64,000 nt of DNA. It comes from Enchytraeus crypticus (taxonomy: Eukaryota > Annelida > Clitellata > Enchytraeida > Enchytraeidae). Shown here piece by piece: positions 1 to 10,613 of the stretch. Position 1 is the stretch's first letter. Every line of letters begins with the position of its first letter. The position numbers were made by a program, and so were the translations under genes. The notes beneath the pieces were generated by a model. The model made no database searches and had not been told where the DNA came from. It was given only the letters and a program-made list of their open reading frames with translations. The DNA lies in contig CAJHZI010000548.1 of assembly GCA_905160935.1 (NCBI GenBank), positions 516,001-580,000 of the forward strand, written 5' to 3'.

Positions 1-20
1 TATATATATATATATATATA

Positions 21-688
21 TCACGATAGTCCAGCTTGTAATAATATGTAGTCCACTAAGAATGTTAAATGGGATATAAACATTTCAATATAGGCCTACC
101 TCGCGGCTATTGAGTGATCGAGTTGATGTATGCCTGTTTATAAAGCCAGAAGTTACTAAAATTGCTTTATTCATTTTCACTTACTCATAATGTATATTTC
201 AACTAAATAAAAATTGACAAAAATCATAAATTACTGACCTACTGCCAGGGAAATTACTTTTTCAATGAAAACCTTGCAACAAGTAGACTAAATAGAAGAT
301 GGCGAAGGTGCTCATGTCGAATGTGCTACACATCAATTATCGTTATCATAGTTTAAATTGAAAAGTATTCATTTACTAGTTACCAAACCAATTCCTCTGT
401 GTCAAATCTTAAATTCACTACACCGATCAATCTCGATATATATCAAATTTATTTCCTTATTTATTTATTTAACAAAACCAGTATTAATAATAATAATAAT
501 AATAATGATGAAATTTTTTTAAACAATAATAAAAAATAATAACAGTAACAAAGGCTAAACATTTCTCATACTAGGCCGTTGTAAAAGACTTCACCGTCAC
601 GTTCTGGTGTGTATAAGATGAGGAATAAATTCATTAAACAATGCAAAACCTTTTCCTATATTACATGCACATATTACACACACATAAT

Positions 689-690
<2 letters not shown>
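21..690. other. AT-rich sequence, no gene seen
   Basis: No convincing exon on either strand. If the plus-strand gene ending at 1443 has an earlier exon here I could not recognise it. A short (TAA)n run lies near 485-505. Confidence 0.5.
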
Positions 691-748
<58 letters not shown>

Positions 749-810
749 AGTATATATATATTTGATACATTATATAATGTGGACAAAGTTGACATATAGG
801 CCTATATGAA

Positions 811-862
<52 letters not shown>

Positions 863-997
863 CTGTTTATATATATATATATATGTATATATAAGCCTAT
901 ATACAGGTATACATGTATATATACATATATATATATAAATATATATATGTATATAATATAGTGTACACCTGTGTATAAGCTACCGTATACATATGCA

Positions 998-1059
<62 letters not shown>

Positions 1060-1061
1060 AG

Positions 1062-1092
<31 letters not shown>

Positions 1093-1106
1093 TATATATA
1101 TATATA
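691..1106. repeat. (TA)n microsatellite cluster
   Basis: Several (TA)n arrays (about 691-745, 808-857, 1002-1045 and 1066-1085) separated by short AT-rich spacers. They lie in the intron just upstream of the exon at 1148. Open frames across them only encode Tyr-Ile repeats and are not genes. Confidence 0.9.
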
Positions 1107-1147
1107 TGGACATAAGTGAATATAAAATTGTTATTTCTATTTTTCAG

Positions 1148-1443
1148 CGGATGCGTCCAATTCCAAAGTCATAGAGGACTGGGTGTGTCCCACGGACTCT
1201 AGGATAACTGTTGGGACTCGAACCCTCGGTGAGGTCAAGCAGGTGACCTCTTATTTCCTAACTGAAGCGGATATGGAACTGTCGGACGGCGGACATGAGG
1301 ATTCGACCATCCGGACTAAAGATCCTTGGTGGAACTCTGAAGGAAAGCAACCCGTTCATTTGGTTCTAAGTACAATAGGCTGCCTTCTAGTGCTGCTGCT
1401 CATAGTGGGTGTTGTGAGTTATAACCGGGCCCTGAGGAGTTAG
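1148..1443 (+). CDS. Last coding exon of an unrecognised single-pass membrane protein
   Basis: Partial gene; the 5' part lies left of the window or in exons I cannot see. A pyrimidine-rich tract ends in TTTTTCAG at 1147, and the frame stays open from codon phase 1 to TAG at 1441-1443 (about 98 codons). The product starts around DASNSKVIEDWVCPTD, continues as a polar segment with one acidic stretch (MELSDGGHED) and a Trp pair, then ends with a roughly 20-residue hydrophobic helix (LVLSTIGCLLVLLLIVGVV) and a very short tail, SYNRALRS. This suggests a type I protein with an extracellular or lumenal domain and almost no cytoplasmic tail. GC content is higher than in the flanks, which supports coding. 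I do not recognise the family and propose no function. Confidence 0.72.
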
Positions 1444-1570
1444 GTTAGTAGGCATTGCAGGCACATCAGTAGGGTTATGTTCTCAGTAAAGTTGCAGTAT
1501 TTAATTAATAAGTAAAAGTTAGTGTCGAGAGAAGTTTTATTTGACGGTAAAATTTAGCTAAATATAGAAT

Positions 1571-1790
1571 GCCAAGAGGTTCAAGCCAGTTGGGTACTAG
1601 AGGAAAGGAAAGAGGTTCAATCCAGTAAAAATCTACAAGAGGAAGGATAAGAGTTTCAACCCAGCAGGGTATTAGAGGAAGGTTAAGAGGTTCAACATAG
1701 TAGGGTATTAGAGGAAGGTTAAGAGGTTCAACATAGTAGGGCATTAGAGGAAGGGTAAGAGGTTCCGCTCATCAGGGTACTAGAGAAAAT
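1571..1790. repeat. 36-bp minisatellite in the presumed 3' UTR
   Basis: About six tandem units of the form GAGGTTCAACATAGTAGGGT plus ATTAGAGGAAGGTTAA, diverging toward both edges. The array lies between the stop codon at 1443 and the AATAAA at 1855, so it is probably transcribed as 3' UTR. The minus-strand frame with Leu-Pro repeats across it is a by-product of the 36-bp period, a multiple of three. Confidence 0.85.
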
Positions 1791-1854
1791 TGTCAGCTGT
1801 TCTCTAACTGCATAGCCAGACAGTTTACTACTAGTTACTTAACAGTAGCTTCTG

Positions 1855-1860
1855 AATAAA
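1855..1860 (+). terminator. Candidate poly(A) signal AATAAA
   Basis: Canonical hexamer about 410 bases after the stop at 1443; the first clear AATAAA downstream on the coding strand. Confidence 0.45.
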
Positions 1861-2726
1861 ACAGCTAGTGGGCGCAGTTCGTGGACGACAAGATCGGGTA
1901 TTGAGTGTTATAAGTAAAAATGCAGCATGACCCTGCTATCTCTATTTAAACTTTATAATTAGAATTAGAATTGTAATTATAATTTGTTATAAATATAATT
2001 TTAATTATAGTCATAATTATAATTATAAAAACAATAATTATAGTAGTAATAATTATAATAATAATAAAAACAATAATTATAATTACAGTTATAGTTACAA
2101 TTTAAATATAATCGTAAACATAATCGTTCCACAATCGCAATCACAATAATAATCATTAAATCACAGTCATAATCGCTATCATAATCATAGTCATAATGAT
2201 AATCATAATTATAAACAGCTATTATTTATTTATTAACAATTTATTATTTATTATTTTCGTAACTTAATTCCTTAATTCTGTCTATGGCAGTATTGTTGTT
2301 GTGCGCCTTTCTACCCACAATGGATAATAACTAAGCTCAACAGCAACAACACCTCAGTCATAATGGCAGTAATTGAAGATCTTCGAAGATGATTTATTTT
2401 ATTAAAATATTGTCACATTATTTTCTTAAAGGTATGAAATTGCTCAAACAATTTGACGCTAATTCGTTGCTTAAATTATGTCACAGGATCTTTGCTATAA
2501 TTAAATTGAATACTTGAGACTATATTTGTAATTTCAAATGTTAGAACGGAATTTACGTTTATTTGAAATTTAGTAAATTTCAATTTTAACGGCATTTATT
2601 TCATGAACATGTCAGAGACAGGTGGATCCTATGAATTAAACTGAACATCCATGAAAACCGGTGTAGACCCTAAAACAAATGCTCACGTCACAAAAGACAC
2701 ATTGATCAGGACACTCATGACATATG
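1861..2726. other. AT-rich low-complexity spacer
   Basis: Mostly degenerate AAT, ATA and TAAT repeats (1955-2215), then ordinary AT-rich sequence. No coding signal seen. Confidence 0.6.
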
Positions 2727-3660
2727 TAATTGGAATGTGTAATTGACATGTATAATTGACATGCATAATTGACATGTGTAATTGACATGTGTAATTGACA
2801 TGTGACATAATTGACATGTGTAATTGTGTAATTGACATTGACATGTAATTGACATTGACATGCATAATTGACATGTGTAATTGACATGTGTAATTGACAT
2901 GTATAATTGACATGTGTAATTGACATGTATAATTGACATGTGTAATTGACATGTGTAATTGACATGTATAATTGACATGTAATTGACATGTATAATTGAC
3001 ATGTATAATTGACATGTGTAATTGACATGTGTAATTGGTGTAATTGACATGTATAATTGACATAATTGACATGTATAATTGACATGTGTAATTGACATGT
3101 GTAATTGACATGTGTAATTGACATGTATAATTGACATGTGCAATTGACATGTATAATTGACATGTGCAATTGACATGTATAATTGACATGTGTAATTGAC
3201 ATGTGCAATTGACATGCATAATTGACATGTGTAATTGACATGTATAATTGACATGTATAATTGACATGTGTAATTGACATGTATAATTGACATGTGTAAT
3301 TGACATGTATAATTGACATGTGTAATTGACATGTGTAATTGACATGTGTAATTGACAGGTGTAATTGACATGTGTAATTGACATGTATAATTGACATGTG
3401 TAATTGACATGTGTAATTGACATGTGTAATTGACATGTGTAATTGACATGTATAATTGACATGTGTAATTGACATGTGTAATTGACATGTGTAATTGACA
3501 TGTGTAATTGACAAATATAAATGACATAACAGCGTAATTGACATTTTCAATTGATATGACGGTGTAATTGACATGTGTAATTCAAATAACTGTGTAATTG
3601 ACATGTGTAATTGATACAACTTGTAATTGACATGTGTAATTGACATGTGAAATAGTAAAT
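2727..3660. repeat. 13-bp minisatellite, about 70 units
   Basis: Near-perfect tandem copies of ATGTGTAATTGAC, with a common ATGTATAATTGAC variant and occasional truncated units. Units become degenerate beyond about 3510. Because 13 is not a multiple of three and the minus-strand unit has no stop, all three minus-strand frames stay open for 270-350 codons and encode the same His-Met-Ser-Ile-type peptide out of register. These are not genes. Confidence 0.95.
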
Positions 3661-3828
3661 GCTGACTACATAGATTGATCTGGATAGACAAATCGGTTAT
3701 TTATAATTTACAGTTTCTCAATTTTCATAGTATGTGGGGTAAACAATTTCCTGTATTCATTCGATAATATTAACTACGAATGCTAGCTTAATGTGCTTAT
3801 AACTTCAAGAATTCGTAACTGGATGTGT

Positions 3829-3880
3829 TCTCTGACGCCATACAGTATCGTCTCTGACGCCATACAGTATCGTCTCTGAC
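3829..3880. repeat. 22-bp direct repeat, 2.4 copies
   Basis: Two identical adjacent copies of a 22-bp unit starting TCTCTGACGCCATACAG, plus a partial third ending in GACGTCGTCG. Confidence 0.8.
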
Positions 3881-4205
3881 GTCGTCGATTGGTGAGAAAA
3901 TGGCAGTTAAACCTTTAAATATATTTTTAATACTAAAACCTGTAGACTAATCAAATAAGTAGCTCAAGCTAGCGATTAACATGTGTCATTAAACCTCTCA
4001 TGAGATGGTTGCAATGGTTATAATATTTATTTCACAATTAATAGAATATGCAGTTATTATGATTAGTGGTTTTGATTTTAAAATAAATGTTGTTATTACA
4101 ATTAAGGGATTTTACTTGTTAACATTAATATGTGTAATAATGTTAATAAGTAAAATCCATTAATTTTACATATTTGACTACAGATCAATACGAAAAGTCT
4201 GCAAC

Positions 4206-4244
4206 CCTGTCCTCTCTCATCTCTCTCTCTCTCTCTCTCTCTCA

Positions 4245-4300
<56 letters not shown>

Positions 4301-4318
4301 ACCTCTCTCTCTAGTTGT
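4206..4318. repeat. (CT)n microsatellite
   Basis: Nearly pure CT dinucleotides with a few interruptions. Confidence 0.95.
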
Positions 4319-5400
4319 CTGCAGATCTCTCTATCTCCCTCTCATGTGCGTTGAGGCAAATTAAGTAATTATTGAAAATAATCATTCAATATGAGTTATT
4401 CTGCTCAACAATTTACTTCAATTTAACAATTCCTATCGTCACCGCTGTTCCGACCCATTCTTACAAGTAGTTGTTTAAGTTGTTTACCGTCAGTGCAAAC
4501 CGATTTACTTGTATTCAGTACGAAATTGTATGAACATACATGTATCTATGGTGCATAGAGTTTACAAGTGTTCAGAATGTTCTTTCGACTTTGCCTCATC
4601 TACATTGAAAGGTGGATGAGTATGGTTTTTAATGAGAGTTTACCAATGAGTGAGTCTGAGATTTGCATATAGGTTCTAGTAGAATTTAATATTGCTTAAT
4701 GAAAATATTGATGAATCCGTGAGAACCTTCTATACAATAGTTCAGTTGGAACAACTAAATAATTAATTAGCCAAAGACATGGTTTAATGGAGGTAATGGT
4801 TTCTGACTAAAATTTGTAACTGTAGCAGTTCCAAAATCAACTTTTCAAGCAAAGATTAATGATCACAAAGGTTAAGCATCTAAAATCTTAGATGTCTAAT
4901 TAAGCAGCTTAAAAGTAAACATTGCTCAAAAGAAGATCTTGGTGAAAAGAAGACTGCAATAGAATGCATCTTAAGGAATGATAATTGTATAATTAGGTGA
5001 TCAAGTGTTATCAACTGGTTGTAAAAGAAAATATTAATTTAACGTCGATTTCTGAATGTACAACAAACAATGAGATATGCTCATGATTAGAGGTTCTACA
5101 TGAGATCTCCTGCTTGTCAAGTGCATTACTGTCTCGGCTATCTTAACTCTCTAAAAATGTTTAAAGTCCTCTAACAAGGGCTGCAGATCAGTTTGTAATA
5201 CGGAGAGGGAGAGAGGGAGAGAGAGAGAGAGACTGGATCAGTAGACTAAATCAAAGACGTGAGAATGAGTTGAACATTTGCTTGCGTTTACTTGATGAAC
5301 TAAACATCTACTGTCTAAAAATTAATAGCTCAACAACTAAAACAGAGCCGACAGTACAATATAGTGCAAGTAACAATCAAAGAAAACTCAATTTATAAAT
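4319..5400. other. Intergenic, nothing recognised
   Basis: AT-rich single-copy-looking sequence with one short (GA)n run at about 5203-5231. No exon or mobile-element signature recognised. Confidence 0.5.
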
Positions 5401-6870
5401 AATCTATTCCTTTTATTTCCATAATCAATCTGACAAATCGCAGACTGTAACAATATGACAGATAATATAGCAATGCATCAGATACAGGCAGAAAATCAAA
5501 AATACAAGATTGCAAATAGTACGATAACATTAAAAAATATTGACCAAGGCAAACTTATCCTACTTTAAGAGTTCTAAAGTCACATATAGCTATCTAAGCA
5601 TTATTAAACAGTAGTGGAAAACAATTTCAGCAGTTTAAAAATAAACGGGTAGACATGGTAAGTTAAAAGTTAATAATTTCTAGCATCATCAAGTATAATA
5701 CGGGTAATAAAGTTCTTGTCATTTAAACTATTTCGTTTAGTAGGAAGTGTGAAATTTCTACCGGCAACGTTTCTTCTAGTTAGATATTGGTGATAGGCCA
5801 GTGGAGGCAAAAGCGGGGTAAGTAGATGGGCGCTATCACTATGTACATTATTAAAAAGCTTATAATCAGCTGAAGCACACAAATCTTCAAAACTGGATTC
5901 CAAGTTGCAGAAATTTGCCTTTTTTGCTCGTCTCAAAAAAGCTTCAAGCCTCTTTCTATCTTCCGCAGTTAATAATTTCTAGCATCATCAAGTATAATAC
6001 GGGTAATAAAGTTCTTGTCATTTAAACTATTTCGTTTAGTAGGAAGTGTGAAATTTCTACCGGCAACGTTTCTTCTAGTTAGATATGGGTGATAGGCAAG
6101 TGGAGGCAAAAGCGGGGTAAGTAGATGGGCGCTATCACTATGTACATTATTAAAAGTTTATAATCAGCTGAAGCACACAAATCTTTAAAACTGGATTCCA
6201 AGTTGCAGAAATTTGCCTTTTTTGCTCGTCTCAAAAAAGCTTCAAGCCTCTTTCTATCTTCCGCAGTGGTAAAACCCCACCAGAATTGGGATGCGTAGGG
6301 AAGCCTATTTAATGTAGATGCTTGAAATGCCCTCTGAATGAGTTCGTTGGATAGTCCTTTAGTGCGTAGACTATACAAAGCAAAAGTATTGCTGGAACTT
6401 GAGGATAAGAGATTATTTATGTGAGTAGAAAAATAAAAATTGGAGGAAATTGTATCACCCAAACATTTCATATCTGACACGCGTTCTATGCCTTCAAGAT
6501 GAGGGGCTGCAGAAGCCTGCCTCTTATTATTTGGGGAGTGAAATATAATTTCTTTAGATTTTATTCTATTTAATTTTAGATTGTTAATTTTGGCCCAATC
6601 TTCAATATGGGTAAGTTCGACTTCTGTTAGATGAATATTGGATGCAGGCACAATTAAGTTTGTGTCGTCAGCATATTTAAGCAGCGCGTTTGATTTACTC
6701 AAAGTCTTAAGATCTGATGCAGTAACAACGAAAGCAGGAGGTCCAATGGCAGAGCCTTGAACTACACTAGCATTAATTGTTGCACAAGAAGAAGTATGAC
6801 CGTCAAAAATTGTCTGATGAGAGCGATTAGTTAAAAAACTAGCAATCCATTTCGTTTGAGATTTTTTTAG
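5401..6870 (-). pseudogene. 5'-truncated LINE reverse transcriptase remnant
   Basis: Read on the minus strand, a frame from about 6870 encodes the second half of a non-LTR retrotransposon reverse transcriptase. Visible blocks are SFLTNRSHQTIFDG, then VVQGSAIGPP and the catalytic box KYADDTNLIVPA. A thumb and connection region follows (LNRIKSKEIIFHSP, LGDTISSNFYFSTHI) and an end rich in RRAKKANFCNLESSF. Finger and endonuclease domains are missing, so the copy is dead and 5'-truncated, as is usual for LINEs. The arrangement is jockey/CR1-like. The intact frame in the first copy of a duplicated 3' end stops at 6079; the other copy ends with LDDARNY at 5670. The sequence down to about 5400 is probably its 3' UTR. 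Confidence 0.85.
5669..6264. repeat. Tandem duplication of a LINE 3' end (299 bp x 2)
   Basis: The block 5669-5967 is repeated head-to-tail as 5968-6264 with only a handful of differences, including a two-base deletion near 6146. It contains the last about 90 codons of the reverse transcriptase. The junction is GCAGTTAATAATTTC at about 5965-5979. Confidence 0.92.
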
Positions 6871-6894
6871 GATGCACGTATATACATAAAACAT

Positions 6895-8336
6895 TGATGT
6901 TTAGCATTCAAGAAGAGTATAAACGCCTTACATTTGTTCCTGTATATAAAACATTTGTTCCTGTACTTGAGTTTTTAGTCTAAAAGTATATGTATGCATA
7001 TATTTATATACTCAAAATATAAAATATTTTGAAAAATATTTAAATACTCAAAGTATATGTATGTATATATTTATATACTACATAAATACATTTTCATACA
7101 TATTTATTTATACAGTATACATACACATATTTATGCATGTTTATTTGCATACTTACATATATATACATATACATGTTTACGCATGTGTATGCATATTTAA
7201 ACCTTTTTAACTATTTATTTATTCAAATGAAACAGGCGAATGAAAACGTTTATGAAAACTTAAATCTTCAATAAACTCTGTCTTTTGCGGTGATTTATTT
7301 ACAGAGATGCGCTAAAAATAGCATTACAACTGTATAGAACGTTATTGAAGATGAAAATGACGTTAAACTGTCGCTGCATTTTAATACTGCAAAGCGAATA
7401 TATCGAAAACATTCCGCTAAAGTACAAAAACTGTAGGCAATATTTTAACTTTTCCTACAGTTTCTAAAAACTCATAGTTTCTTAATTCATTGCGTGCAAA
7501 CTTATTACTGCTCATAATAATTTGCCAGGTACTCGCCTTCGGCATAATCGCACGAAACATAGAGAGAACAATATTTGTTTTGATATTATACCAATGATCC
7601 CAAAGAACACACGCGGCCTCATTTACGGCACTCTATGGACTTGGCAATGAGTCAAACTATTTGCAATCAGTTCGTTCTATGGCATACCAGCCAAAATATA
7701 ATAATCATTAATCTAGTACTGCCGTAGTTAGCACAATGACTCGCATTCGCATATGTACGGTGTACACTGTTATGAACTCATAATCACACTACAGTAATTT
7801 AATTTTGTTATTAACACATTATCTCACTCTCCGTCTCTCTATCAGTTTTCTGTATAACAGTATATAGCATTTTAGATTAATTAAATCATCTCCTAGTTGT
7901 AGTAAACATATGACAATAAACCGGTTAAAAGTGGCTCTTTTTAGCGTATCAAGTCATTTTTGTTGAATGTTGTTAGCTTAAATGGTATCATTCACTATGC
8001 TGACTCTAGTCATTCAAAATTAACTCTAACAAATGAGAATTTATTGAAATATTGAGTTTAGAAAATTTAAAAGCCAACCACAGAAGTAATATCAGACTAA
8101 TTTTATGTACATGTACATCATTCAAAATTATTGGACAATAAATATAAAACTTATATGGAGATTATAACTTGTCAATCACAGCAGCTCTCTGTCCGATTGA
8201 ATTCATTAAACGTGAAACAGTTCAATGATTTACACAAAAATTACATATAATCTAAATATACACTTTATCATTAATTTTAAATACTATTATTGTATTATAC
8301 AAATTCAGATAGTTATAAATATACATACACACACAC
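6895..8336. other. Intergenic, nothing recognised
   Basis: AT-rich. 6975-7190 has imperfect repeats of a TATGTATATATTTATATACT type. No exon or RNA gene recognised. Confidence 0.5.
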
Positions 8337-8337
8337 A

Positions 8338-8401
<64 letters not shown>
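8337..8401. repeat. (TA)n microsatellite
   Basis: About 30 TA dinucleotides, preceded by a short (CA)n run. Confidence 0.95.
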
Positions 8402-8408
<7 letters not shown>

Positions 8409-8577
8409 ATATTCATTATTATAGATATACCGATAATTATACATGTAACATATATACTATAATTATATTTGGAATACACATCAATTATGGCTATATGTTC
8501 TTTGAGTCAACTAAAATTTCATCTCAGCTATTAGGCGTTAGACAAGGTATGTTGTATTTAGTAATAATTATAATAAT

Positions 8578-8612
8578 GCTGATTCTGCCGGCGTAGTGCC
8601 GGCAGAATCAGC
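8578..8612. repeat. Perfect 15-bp inverted repeat with 5-base loop
   Basis: GCTGATTCTGCCGGC, loop GTAGT, then its exact reverse complement. It abuts the left edge of a LINE fragment and is much richer in GC than its surroundings. Confidence 0.93.
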
Positions 8613-9190
8613 AGACATCAGTTCATAAAAAACTTGATCTGGCGCGCCCTGAGTCGAGCGAATATCCCAGCCATTAAGGAGCCCCTGGGATTGATCCGCA
8701 CTGATGGTAAACGTTCAGACGGTGTCTCTCAAATTCCATGGGCAGAGGGGAAGTGTGTTAGCTGGGACGTCACTGTTACGGACACTTTCTCAGTAAGCAA
8801 TCTCGGCCTTTCTTGCGCTGCTGCTGGTGCTGCAGCAGAGGCCGCGGCTAATAGGAAAACTCTGAAGTATGCCGAAATCTCTGGCAACTATATCTTCATG
8901 CCTATTGCCTTTGAGACCCTGGGGCCCATCAACTCTCTCGCATCAGACTTTATTGACGAAATAGGCAGGAGGACCAGCGCCATTACTGGTGATAAGAGCG
9001 AAAAATCTTTTCTGTGGCAGCGACTGTCTATTGCTCTCCAGCGATTCAATGCAGTCTGCTTCAGTGGCACTTTGGCTAAAGAGCTTAATAATAAGAATAA
9101 TAATACTTTGGCTAAAGCGGCTTCCCAGAGTGCAGAGGAATTATTTTAATCGCTTTTTTAAAACTTTTAATTAAATAAAGTCTCTTTTAT
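8613..9190 (+). mobile_element. LINE fragment, C-terminal part of a retrotransposon polyprotein
   Basis: The frame 8634-9149 encodes about 171 residues of the region found after the reverse transcriptase in many invertebrate LINEs. Recognisable parts are RTDGKRSDGVSQIPWAEG, KCVSWDVTVTDTF, an Ala-rich AAAGAAAEAAA segment, [27 protein letters not shown] and [16 protein letters not shown]. It ends in AAAACTTTTAATTAAATAAAG. There is no start of its own and no catalytic domain, so it is a truncated copy and not a host gene. A second copy is at 20141-20470 on the minus strand. Confidence 0.78.
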
Positions 9191-9548
9191 CTTATTTTTT
9201 AGCCCAGGGCCCTTTACAGCCCAGGGCATTTAAAAGAAAAAAATTATAATAATAATAATAATTATTATTATTATTATTATTATTATTATACAAATAATTA
9301 TAATATTATCATTATTATAATTTATTATAATAATTATTAGTATTAATTAATAAATAATACAAATAATAATAATACTATTATTATTTTTACCATTTTTATT
9401 TTATTTTTACCCCAGTATAATAATAATAATTATTATTATTATTATAAAAGAGACTTTATTTAATTAAAAGTTTTTAAAAAAGCGATTAAAATAATTCCTC
9501 TGCACTCTGGGAAGCCGCTTTAGCCAAAGTATTATTATTCTTATTATT
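9088..9548. repeat. Inverted duplication of the LINE 3' end (about 104-bp arms)
   Basis: 9088-9190 reappears reverse-complemented at 9444-9548 with essentially one indel. The roughly 250-bp centre is made of AAT/ATT repeats that are self-complementary. The right arm carries TTTAGCCAAAGTATTATTATT, the reverse complement of the end of the fragment's coding frame. Confidence 0.92.
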
Positions 9549-9699
9549 ATTTTTATTAGTATTATTATTATTATTATTAGCCTTTACGATTAGTGCAGTT
9601 AGCTTTTGGTCTATTTTTTAGTAGCCCTGCAACAAGGTAATAAAGTACAATATTCTATGATAATGTCTATTACGTCGCTCTAAGCTGCTACTGTCACTT

Positions 9700-10290
9700 A
9701 AAACTATTCTTATGAAGATGCTAAAGAAACTAAAGACATTTACAGCTCTAAATCATTAACAAACGTAAGTGAAGACAATTATGGCTCTAAACTATATAAT
9801 GTAACTGAAGACAATTATAGCTCTAAGTTATAAATGTCAGTGAAGACAATTACGACTCTAATTTGTTAAGAGGAACGGATAAATGAATTTTTAAGGGGGT
9901 CGAATATTGTTTGGACAGTGACCACATTTATTACTTGTGCCCAAGCATAATCCAGGACAAAGTTAATATATTTATTTACACCGTTTCTAATCTGATCGAA
10001 TCGAAGCTTTTTAAACACTTACCCCCCCCCCCCCCCCCCAACAGATGGGCCCCTGTTCTGGACAGTGTCAAACAATTCTAAATTGATACCAACACCTAAG
10101 GATTCTCCGGCACAGAGACTAGAGAGTGCAATTTCATCGGCGGTCCTAGGAGCCCCCTCTGGAGCCACCACTGACTGTAAATGTCACTGAAGACATTTTT
10201 TCTCTAAGCTTTTAATGTCACTGAAGACAATTTCGACTCTAAGCTGTTATGTCGCACAAGCTTCTATGGCTCTAATCTGAATAATATAGC
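9700..10290. repeat. Degenerate ~45-bp minisatellite split by about 300 bp
   Basis: Units of the form ATGTCACTGAAGACAATT followed by ACGACTCTAAGCTTT occur at 9700-9875 (about four) and again at 10172-10290 (about three). The sequence between them does not contain the unit. Confidence 0.75.
9880..10171. other. Sequence interrupting the ~45-bp minisatellite
   Basis: About 290 bp of unrelated sequence with an 18-base C run at 10022-10039. A GTTTGGACAG near the left end recurs as CTGGACAG just after the C run. It may be an insertion or unique sequence around which the minisatellite grew; I could not find terminal repeats or a clear target duplication. Confidence 0.4.
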
Positions 10291-10298
10291 ATAAACAA

Positions 10299-10613
10299 TT
10301 ACACTCTTGCCATTAAACCCAGAAATGTATTTCTACCCGACATCCGATCTTCTTTTTCATTCGGAATCACTTTGACTGGTTTAACGCCATTCTCTGAAAC
10401 TCCGTTGTACGGATTAAGAGGCTTGTCAAACTTTGGTCCATCTATTCTTCGATATGGAATGTCTGTAATTCCATTAACCTGGAGTGATGTTGTTTTTAGG
10501 TGTTCTTCGGAAGCTGGAAAGATTAGAGCCTTATTCATTTTATCTGTGATTTGAAGCCTTGGGTCGATCCTTGCTAGAGCACAGGAATATATCTCAGGCT
10601 GTGAACTACGATC
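10299..10613 (-). CDS. Exon 2 of the 155-residue unknown protein
   Basis: Begins right after TTTTAG at 10615-10614 with DRSSQPEIYSCALARIDPRL and stays open for 104 codons to a stop at 10301-10299 after GLMARV. The phase matches exon 1. Confidence 0.72.
   Translation of the reverse strand, partial: DRSSQPEIYSCALARIDPRLQITDKMNKALIFPASEEHLKTTSLQVNGITDIPYRRIDGPKFDKPLNPYNGVSENGVKPVKVIPNEKEDRMSGRNTFLGLMARV

Noticed and set aside
2636-3691. Long minus-strand frames of 351, 272 and 270 codons
   Set aside because: All lie in the 13-bp tandem repeat and encode the same peptide in three registers; no unique sequence, splice sites or family.
8634-9149. 171-codon plus-strand frame as a host gene
   Set aside because: It matches the C-terminal region common to LINE polyproteins and has a decayed second copy at 20141-20470; no gene structure around it.
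10022-10039. 18-base C run as a biological signal
   Set aside because: A homopolymer of this kind may be slippage or sequencing error; nothing around it suggests a function.
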